Positions 56,885 to 64,000 of a DNA stretch of 64,000 nucleotides are shown here, piece by piece. Position numbers and translations under genes: made by a program. The first letter of the stretch is position 1; every line of letters starts with the position of its first letter. This stretch comes from Fremontodendron californicum (lineage: Eukaryota; Streptophyta; Magnoliopsida; Malvales; Malvaceae): assembly GCA_030761205.1 (NCBI GenBank), contig JAULJL010000010.1:12495241-12559240 (forward strand), given 5' to 3'. The notes under the pieces are model-generated. The model had not been told where the DNA came from and did no database searches. It was given only the letters and a program-made list of their open reading frames with translations.

Positions 56885-57418
56885 TGTTGTGCGGAACTAA
56901 AACGAGATTACTAAAACCGATAAAAAACACACTGAAAAACACCGATAATTTTACGTGGTTCGGCCAATATGCCTACGTCCACGGGAGGAGGAGCAAAGCT
57001 TTGTATTTATCGGAGATGGAGTATTACACGAGATACGTATTACAAGTGCTCTCTATAGCACACACTCAACCGGGAGGGGCTCTCTCTAGAGCTCTCACAT
57101 CTCTACCGGGAGGGAGCTCACCTTTGGAGCTCTCCAACTCTATCTCACACTCTCTCACTCACTCATATTTCTCTCTCACTCTACATGGCCTTTTATAAGC
57201 ACCATCCATGGTGTGAACACATAGTTAGTGGCAAACAAAGTAGCCACCATCCACCAACTATTATGGTGGGAACACATAGCTAGTGGCAAACAAAGTAGCC
57301 ACCATCCACCAACTATTATGGTGGGAACACATAGCTAGTGGCTTTGGTTGGTGGCTTTGGTGGAAGCTTCCTTGGTAGGTGGTAAGCCTCCTTTGATGAC
57401 TTTGAACCATATTCAACA
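56885..57418 (-). repeat. 5' LTR of the deletion-derivative copia element
   Basis: 534 bp. It differs from the 3' LTR by a 58-bp tandem duplication (around 57230-57345, including GGCAAACAAAGTAGCCACC), a 12-bp deletion and a few substitutions. Confidence 0.93.
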
Positions 57419-57423
57419 CTACC

Positions 57424-58524
57424 CACCACGATTTCAAGATACCAACAATAGGCAACTCAAAACAATTAAGCATAAAAGTGTGCAACAATGAAGGGAGACA
57501 TCATTTAATGTTCCACCAGGAAAAGAAGCCACACCAGAAAAGATACAACCATGAACATTTAAAAAGTATATCAGTAGAATCTTCTTCAACTAACATACAC
57601 CAATGACACAAAACTTTGGTATAAAGATAATGAAATACCCTTATTTTTCAAGAAGGCTTTTGTAGGGAGTCTATTTAAAATTAGGAGCCATAGGAAACAA
57701 TGAACTTCACAGGGATTTTAAGTTCAATAGATGACAAAATTCCAGAATACTGGCAAAATTATTAGAATTTTCCAATATGTAAACTTTTTAATAGAAAACT
57801 TACCAAGTTTATCATGCTCCATACAAGGTGGTCCTTTTTTTAGAAGACAAGAAAAATACCATTTAGGAGAGAATAGAGATTAACCAACCATGTCATTTCT
57901 CTCTCGAGCAATGGCCTTCTAAAAAATGAGCTCTACAAGGAACGAGAGAAACCATTGTTGTAAGAGTAATCAATCACTTTTCACATTTTTGTCAATAGCC
58001 AATAAGAATAGCCTTGGGTAGGAAACATGAAGAGGAGAATCACCACACCATTTGTCAAACCAAAACAGCACATCCTGACCCCACTAACCATCTGCAACTA
58101 TCCGTACCAATAAATCTCTTAACAGCTTGATCTGAGGAGAAATTATTAACATCACTCCATACATTGGAAATCTTGTTTTCCTTCTTCACACATGGCAGGC
58201 AGTTCAATTCTCCTTCACCATGCTTGCTAGACACAAATCTTATCCTAAAGGTATTAGGCTTAATGGTATATCTCCACCACAATTTCGCAAGGAGAACATA
58301 ATTTTTGGATTAAAGATACAAGACCCCCTAACTTCTTGGGTTTGCAAATTGATAACCACTTTACCTTTTTTGATTATCATATAACTACCCCATAGAAAAG
58401 ATCTCATTATCTGATTAATCCTCTTGGCAACTCTTTTGGGTGCTCTAAAGATGGACAGATAATATAATGGTAAACAAGAGAGCACTACTTTACCCCCAAA
58501 TGACAAGTATTTTCTTTTCCACAT
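57424..58524 (-). pseudogene. LINE RT C-terminus and zinc-knuckle region
   Basis: 58240-58524 encodes KRKYLSFGGKVVLSCLPLYYLS and INQIMRSFLWGS, the region just after the RT core of plant L1 elements. 57424-57900 continues in broken frames with LPTKAFLKNKGISL, the zf-RVT region. Several stops make it non-functional. Confidence 0.8.
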
Positions 58525-58856
58525 AGCAAGTCTCTCTTGAACCTTACAAATGATCGGATCCTATATTGACAGCTTCCTAGGATTAGCACCAAGGGAAATC
58601 CCTAAATAAATACCTTGCCAACTCATCAACATTAGCCTCCTGTTTTATGAAAATCCAACAAGAAATCCATAAGTTCATCCTTCATGAATCTCCAAGCGTT
58701 TTTGAAGAATGTGAAGTTGAAACCATCCGGTCTTGGAGCTTTAGACCCTTCACTCTCCCAGACAGCCTCCTTGAATTCTACTATAGTGAAAGGAGCCTTT
58801 AATGAATCAGCAACTTCTTGAGAGAGTTTTTGGAAAGAAATATCTACTCCCTCCCA

Positions 58857-60060
58857 CTAACCTCTCCGCACCAATAGCTTGAAAGTGATTTTAAAGAAAT
58901 CAAACACCATAAAATTTATTTCCCTCGGATCCGAGACCCAGACCTCATTTTTAATAAAACCGGAGATAACAGTTCTTCTTACTTTAATCTTAGCTTTACG
59001 GTGAAAGTACTTAGTATTATTATCACCCTCCTTCAACCACAAAGCCCTTGATTTTTGTCACCAAATAGATTCTTTATTTTTAAGAGTTTCCCATAATTCC
59101 TTTTAACACAATTCTTCTTCTCATCAATTTACTTAAAGTCTAGATCCCTCTGATTACCTATCGCATCAAAATACTCTACCCTTTCTTCTAGTAACACTAT
59201 CTTTTGATTAAGGCACCCAAAAACTTCTCTATTCCAAACTTTTAAGAAGGATTTTAGTCTATTTAATTTGACTTTTAAACATTGACTAACTTGACCATTA
59301 ACAGCAATCTGAACCCATTCCATCTCAGCCTCCTTAATAAAACTATTGTTGGACAACCAATAATTGAAAATTTTGAAGGGCTTGGGCCCCAATCCACAGC
59401 TTCAGAGGAGCGTATAATTGGACAATGATCTGAGGCTAACCTTTTAAATCCCTCTGACACTAACCAATCAGTTGAAACCAAAAATCTATCCAACCTACTT
59501 TTTCTATTGCCACTACCATACCATACCAAGTAAACTTTTTGCCATTGAGAGAAAGATCAACAAGTTCCCCATTGCTAATAAAATAATTAAAATATTATAT
59601 TCTCACCCCACAATAAAGACAGCCATTCATTTCAAAACTAAATCTAACAATATTAAAATCCACCATCACACACCAACTCCCACCAAATCCATTTTGAAAA
59701 TTCAATATATTACTCCAGAGGGCTTTCTTCTCAGCCTCATACAAGGCATAAACATTGAAAATAACATAGTCGAAACCCTTTTGAATCTACTTGCCTTTTA
59801 TCCGTATTGTTCTACTAGTTTTTGTCCCATACCATGAGTAAACCACCAGAAAGCTCAATATAAGCATAAAACAGCCAGTCAAAATTTCCATCCCACCAGA
59901 AGTTCAAAATCTGTTGTTCAATAATCACTTCTAACAACATTTCTTGGATTAATAACAATCAACTCTAAAGAAATCAAAACTTTCTTTAAAATACTAGATT
60001 TTGCAACTTTATTCAGTCCCCTAAATTCTAGCAAAACACTCTCATTTACCCAATATTGAG
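58857..60060 (-). pseudogene. LINE endonuclease and RT leader remnant
   Basis: Minus-strand order: a segment starting LLEFRGLNKVAKS (near 60030), an endonuclease end with RKSRLDRFLVSTDWL and SDHCPIIRSS (59275-59529), the segment ending in EERVEYFDAIG (59129-59392), then WLKEGDNNTKYFHRKAKIK (58857-59042). The frames shift repeatedly. Confidence 0.8.
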
Positions 60061-60316
60061 AATAACCAATCACCAAAAATAAAAAGATGAAGCAAAAATG
60101 ACATCAAGGCTTCAGAGACTTAAACCTGTAGTTGGTCTCTGACCTCCAGGTCCTTCAGTCTCTCAACTATCTGCTTGTCATCATAATTATCGGAAAAACC
60201 CATCAATTTTCCCATGTCCCATGTTTCTTGAGCGATTTTATCTAAAATCTTTCTCATATTTTGAAAATCTCTCCATCAGATAGAGATTCATTTTCCCCTC
60301 TTCCACCTTTAGAGCG

Positions 60317-61243
60317 TCAAAATTTTAATTGATTTTTCTTCGGTTTCCTACCTCTTTTATTACACTTACGTAAAAGATTGTTGATTAAAGCTTCCTCAAC
60401 TTCCTCCAGTGATCGAAATTTACGACTACCATCCTTAAGCAAAGAAGACTTGTTTTGATCTTTTCTGCTGTCAATCAAGTCATCTACCTGTAGCTCGTTC
60501 TCTACTTCTTCATTGTTAATTAGCACCATCAACATTAATCAATGGTTTTGGCTCAAACTCCTTAGCAAAATCCAATAGAATATGTCCATCAATCTTTGAG
60601 GCCTCTACATCACTTTAGGTAGTCCGTTATATTGCATGATAGAATATTCATAAAAGGGCGACTCATTTGAATCCACAACTGCCTTTTCACCGGTATGCAC
60701 ATCTAGGTTGGCTTCTTCATTATTATCAGTGCAATCACGGCCACCAACTCTATTTTCAAAGTTCTTGTACACTTTCTCAGTCTCCACTACCACTTTTATG
60801 TCTATTTCATTAATTCCATCACCTGACATGTCTTATTCCCCTAGATTTTGAAACTATTCGTTATCTTCTTCTTCTTCTTCTTCTTCTTCTTCTTCTTCTT
60901 CTTCTTCTTCTTCTTCTTCATCATCATCATCAACTAAATCTCCCTTGACACTGTAATTGGATTTTAAGGGTACCCTCTTTAACATTAGCTTTATTAGACT
61001 TAAAAGATTTACAACGGCTATGAAATAAAGAAATTACATCAAAGCCAACCTCTGACACTCTAACATGATAAGTCTTCATCTTTTTCATCAAGTTGGTCAG
61101 TCATAATGAACATTACCATCCATAGATACAATTTCACCCCATATATTGGCAATGTTTTTGAAAGTTTTCTAGCTCGATGCTTGGAGTGGAACATCTAAAC
61201 AAGTTGTTCCAAATCTGTACCCTATCTCTTCAGACCAATGCTC
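60317..61243 (-). pseudogene. LINE ORF1 remnant
   Basis: Low-complexity, acidic and basic segments (60317-60535, 60605-60829) plus a stretch near 61080-61240 matching the ORF1 remnant at 38345-38542. The ORF1 start is not present, because the next copia element begins at 61244. Confidence 0.6.
60864..60932. repeat. Microsatellite (CTT)n followed by (CAT)n
   Basis: About 18 CTT units and then four CAT units. On the minus strand they would encode acidic residues within the LINE ORF1 remnant. Confidence 0.95.
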
Positions 61244-61587
61244 TGTTAGGTACCAGAGTGATGGAATAGTGTGTCACAACTAAAATAAGAGATGAGAAAA
61301 TAGGAACTGAACACACAAAATTTAACGTGGAAAACCCTCAATGAATAAAGGGAAAAACCACGGGGCAAGACTAGAAGAATTTCACTATGAGAAAATATTA
61401 CAACACCTCTCTCTAAATACTAAGAGAGAACAACCTCACAAAAAATATAAGAAAGTATACAAGAGAGGAAGAGATAATTCTTGGGATGATTTTTAATACT
61501 TCTCCTTAAGGCTCTTTATATAGCCTTCAAGGAGGAACTCCTTCCTTGCTCCCACCGATGTGGGACTTTCTTATATAAGTTCTAACA
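61244..61587 (-). repeat. 3' LTR of the second copia element
   Basis: 344 bp. Compared with 3723-4055 it has about eight substitutions, small indels and a 10-bp insertion (around ACTTTCTTAT, 61565-61574). A TATA box reads on the minus strand at 61514-61522. Confidence 0.93.
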
Positions 61588-61662
61588 ATTCTCCCACTTG
61601 AAGATTTGATTAAACCAATCATATCTTCACACCACTCTTTCTGTCTTGCCATTCCATGTTGC

Positions 61663-64000
61663 TTACGTTTCTGATAGACCATAGGAGGATCGACACCAAA
61701 TAAACTTGTCAGTGTTGATTGGCTTTGTCATAACATCTGCTAAGTTGTCTTTGGTGTGAATCTTTTGCATATCCACACTTCCTTCTTCTACTACTTCTCG
61801 AACAAAGTGATACTGTATACCTATATGCTTTGTCCTGGAATGAAAGGCTGGATTCCTTGCAATGTGCAAGGCACTCTGACTGTCACAATACACAATAATC
61901 TTCTGCTGCTTGTGCCCGAGTTCTTCCATTAACCTTTGTATCCATATTGCTTCCTTGCATGCTTGGGTAGCTGCCATGTACTCAGCTTCTGTAGTAGACA
62001 AAGCTACAACAGTCTGTAACTTAGATAACCAGCTTACCGCTCCTCCTGCAAGTGTGAACACATAGCCAGTAGTGGATTTCCTTTTATTAAGATCACCTGC
62101 AAAATCTGAATCAACATAACCCCTGACAACAAGTTCTGATCCTCCAAAACATAATGCAACATCTGAGGTTCCTTTAATGTATCTAAGGATCCTCTTAACA
62201 ACATTCCAATGCTCTCTACCAGGATCTGCCATAAATCGACTGACCGCTCCCACTGCTTGTGCAATGTCTGGTCTTGTACATATCATAGCATACATAAGGC
62301 TTCCCACCGCTGATGCATACGGTACTCGAGACATTTCCATCCTCTCTGCTTCATTGCTAGGACTCATACCTGAGGATAATTTACAATTGACAGGAAGTGG
62401 GGTAGATATTGGCTTACAGTCTTGCATGTTGAAGCGTCGCAAGACCTTCCTCAGATAATTCTTTTGAGAAAGCCAAATTTTCCTGTCTTTTCTGTCTCGG
62501 TGAATTTGCATCCCTAAAATCTTGTTTGCGGGTCCCAAGTCCTTCATATCGAACTCCCTAGCCAACTGTGCCTTCAAATCTTGGATTCGATCTTTGTTGG
62601 GGCCTACCACCAACATGTCATCCACATACAACAGCAAAATAATGAAATCATTATCATCAAACCTCTTGTAGTACGTACAATGGTCTGAACTCAGTCTGTT
62701 GTATTCAAGGCTAATTATGAAAGAATCAAATCTCTTGTACCAACATCTGGGCGCCTGCTTTAGACCGTACAGAGATTTGGTCAACCTGCAAACCAAGTTC
62801 TCTTTGCCTGTTTCAACAAAACCTTCTGGTTGGAGCATATAAATTTCTTCTTCAAGCTCTCCATGTAGAAAAGCCGTCTTTACATCTAGTTGTTCAAGAT
62901 GTAAATCAAATGCAGCACACATAGCCAACACTACTCTGATAGTAGTAAGTCTGACAACTGGAGAAAATATCTCGTTGAAGTCAATACCTTCTTTCTGAGC
63001 ATATCCTTTTACAACCAATCTAGCACGATATCGTTCTACTTGATCATTGCTATCCCGCTTGATCTTGTAGACCCATTTGTTACCAATGGCTTTTCTGCCA
63101 CGTGGTAATTCCACCAGTTCCCATGTCTCGTTCTTGTGAAGAGCTTCAATTTCTTCCTGCATTGCTGTCATCCACAGAGAAGCATCTGGGCTACTAGTAG
63201 CTTCATGAAAAGTTGATGGCTCTCCATCCTCTGTTAAAAGACAGTATGCAACATTGCTCTCCGTAACATACTCCGTGTGCCAATTTGGAGGCCTTCTCTC
63301 ACGAGTTGACCGTCGAACTTCTACAGCCTCGGACTCAACTGGTTCTGGTACCTCATGCTCTGGTTCTGCTTCAGAAGAATCATCTTCTTGAGAATTTCTA
63401 TCCATCTGCACTGTAGCAGTCTCTTTTGAAGTGTTGTCATTTGTTTGCTCACTTTGCAGTTCATTTTCTGCAAAAACTACATCTCTGCTGACAACAACCT
63501 TGCGGGCAGTGGGATCCCACAGGCGATACCCCTTAACACCGTCAGCATAACCCAAGAATATACATTTTCTGGATTTTGGATCCAGCTTTGTTCTTTCTTG
63601 GGAGTTGTACATCACGTACACAGGACATCCAAACACATGTAGAGAAGAATAATCAGCTGGCTTTCCTTTCCACATCTCCATAGGCGTCTTCAAACCAATC
63701 GCCGTTGATGGTGATCGATTTATCACATAACAGGTGGTTTTGACTGCTTCTGCCCAGAAAGATTTGGCCAATCCCGCTGTTCTCAGCATGGCTCTTGTTC
63801 TATCTAGGAGAGTTCTGTTCATCCGCTCTGCTACACCATTCTGTTGAGGCGTATGTGCAACCGTGAATTGTCTCATAATACCCTCTTTCTTACAGAATGC
63901 TAGAAAGTTACCGTCTACATATTCTCCTCCATTGTCTGTCCTCAAGCACTTGATTCTTTTCCCAGTTTCAAGCTCTACTTGTGCTTTGAACTCCTTGAAT
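61663..64000 (-). CDS. Gag-Pol polyprotein of the second copia element, 3' part
   Basis: The frame is open from the window edge to the stop at 61663. It corresponds to about residue 530 through 1306 of the complete polyprotein. It keeps the integrase residues D550 and E586, RT YVDD and all three RNase H residues. One amino-acid difference was seen (Leu to Met in LADVMTKP). About four base differences were counted by eye over 2.3 kb. Gag, protease and the start of integrase lie outside the window. Confidence 0.95.
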   Translation of the reverse strand, partial: FKEFKAQVELETGKRIKCLRTDNGGEYVDGNFLAFCKKEGIMRQFTVAHTPQQNGVAERMNRTLLDRTRAMLRTAGLAKSFWAEAVKTTCYVINRSPSTAIGLKTPMEMWKGKPADYSSLHVFGCPVYVMYNSQERTKLDPKSRKCIFLGYADGVKGYRLWDPTARKVVVSRDVVFAENELQSEQTNDNTSKETATVQMDRNSQEDDSSEAEPEHEVPEPVESEAVEVRRSTRERRPPNWHTEYVTESNVAYCLLTEDGEPSTFHEATSSPDASLWMTAMQEEIEALHKNETWELVELPRGRKAIGNKWVYKIKRDSNDQVERYRARLVVKGYAQKEGIDFNEIFSPVVRLTTIRVVLAMCAAFDLHLEQLDVKTAFLHGELEEEIYMLQPEGFVETGKENLVCRLTKSLYGLKQAPRCWYKRFDSFIISLEYNRLSSDHCTYYKRFDDNDFIILLLYVDDMLVVGPNKDRIQDLKAQLAREFDMKDLGPANKILGMQIHRDRKDRKIWLSQKNYLRKVLRRFNMQDCKPISTPLPVNCKLSSGMSPSNEAERMEMSRVPYASAVGSLMYAMICTRPDIAQAVGAVSRFMADPGREHWNVVKRILRYIKGTSDVALCFGGSELVVRGYVDSDFAGDLNKRKSTTGYVFTLAGGAVSWLSKLQTVVALSTTEAEYMAATQACKEAIWIQRLMEELGHKQQKIIVYCDSQSALHIARNPAFHSRTKHIGIQYHFVREVVEEGSVDMQKIHTKDNLADVMTKPINTDKFIWCRSSYGLSET

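Larger units (their letters stand above)
52468..57418 (-). mobile_element. Deletion-derivative copia element with internal minisatellites
   Basis: A 4951-bp minus-strand element with TGTTGTGCGG...ATATTCAACA LTRs and CTACC duplicated at 52463-52467 and 57419-57423. The TGGTATCAGAGC primer site is at 56870-56881. The coding DNA is reduced to a gag start, part of integrase and part of RT. Most of gag, protease and the integrase core are replaced or deleted, and two tandem arrays occupy 54940-56093. It is non-autonomous. Confidence 0.94.
51342..61243 (-). mobile_element. L1-type LINE (RNase H clade), split by a copia element and cut by another
   Basis: Minus-strand LINE pieces lie on both sides of the copia element at 52468-57418. 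To the right, in transcription order: ORF1 remnants (60317-61240), endonuclease (about 59275-60060, with SRLDRFLVS..W...SDHCPI), the segment before RT (WLKEGDNNTKYFHRKAK, 58857-59042), the end of RT (KRKYLSFGGKVVL, 58240-58524) and a zinc-knuckle region (57424-57900). To the left, 52000-52220 encodes an RNase H piece (RDFNGLIVAIFFGPLG). A T-run at 51342-51353 may be its A-tail. The catalytic RT core is not evident and all frames are broken. Confidence 0.8.
61244..64000 (-). mobile_element. Second Tnt1/Tork-type copia element, cut by the window end
   Basis: The 3' LTR is 61244-61587 (344 bp), followed by the 3' two-thirds of a gag-pol ORF open to the last base. The coding part is nearly identical to that at 4131-8051. 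The 5' LTR and target duplication are beyond the window. It was inserted into the LINE. Confidence 0.95.

Overview
The window is nuclear DNA from a flowering plant. It is AT-rich, with one multi-exon gene (GT-AG introns) set in nested LTR retrotransposons, non-LTR elements and small DNA transposons. No rRNA, tRNA or prokaryote-like genes were seen. The species cannot be read from the sequence.

Layout. 1-3722: AT-rich intergenic DNA. 3723-8845: a complete, apparently intact Tnt1/Tork-type Ty1/copia element on the minus strand, with LTRs that differ at one base. 8846-11585: intergenic DNA plus the probable 3' part of an old LINE. 11586-37116: a 25.5-kb element on the plus strand with ~2-kb LTRs, a tRNA-Arg type primer site and a GATTA target duplication. 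It has only a damaged gag and no pol, so it fits the TR-GAG (non-autonomous Tat/Ogre-related) class. Two minus-strand, Athila-type elements are nested in it: a truncated one (17478-21131, TSD CATTT) and a complete 9.1-kb one (21998-31079, TSD ATTAC).

Host genes carried by these elements are the most unusual content. Both LTRs of the 25.5-kb element contain an ORF that starts as the SEC11 signal peptidase subunit and then switches to a piece resembling APS reductase. The nested Athila-type element has lost reverse transcriptase and RNase H by what looks like an in-frame deletion. It carries instead an unidentified 200-codon ORF and an intron-less LOG-type cytokinin-activating enzyme with one stop codon. 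The 3' end of the 25.5-kb element holds three different minisatellites.

37117-38590: ORF1 remnant of the old LINE. 39646-39836: a tRNA-derived SINE with a 13-bp duplication. 40186-50518: the first 11 exons (420 codons) of a secreted GH35 beta-galactosidase. Its introns contain a MULE-like MITE, hAT-type MITEs and, in intron 4, a decayed gypsy element apparently inside a Harbinger-like element. No further exon was found. From about 51.3 kb to the window end lies a LINE split by a deletion-derivative copia element (52468-57418, TSD CTACC, with large internal minisatellites), followed by a second, near-identical copy of the first copia family (61244 to beyond the edge).

The beta-galactosidase is the only ordinary host gene. 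The other coding sequence is transposon-derived or transposon-captured. LTR differences counted by eye suggest the order old LINE, then the 25.5-kb element and its truncated guest, then the complete Athila-type guest, with the intact copia insertions most recent.
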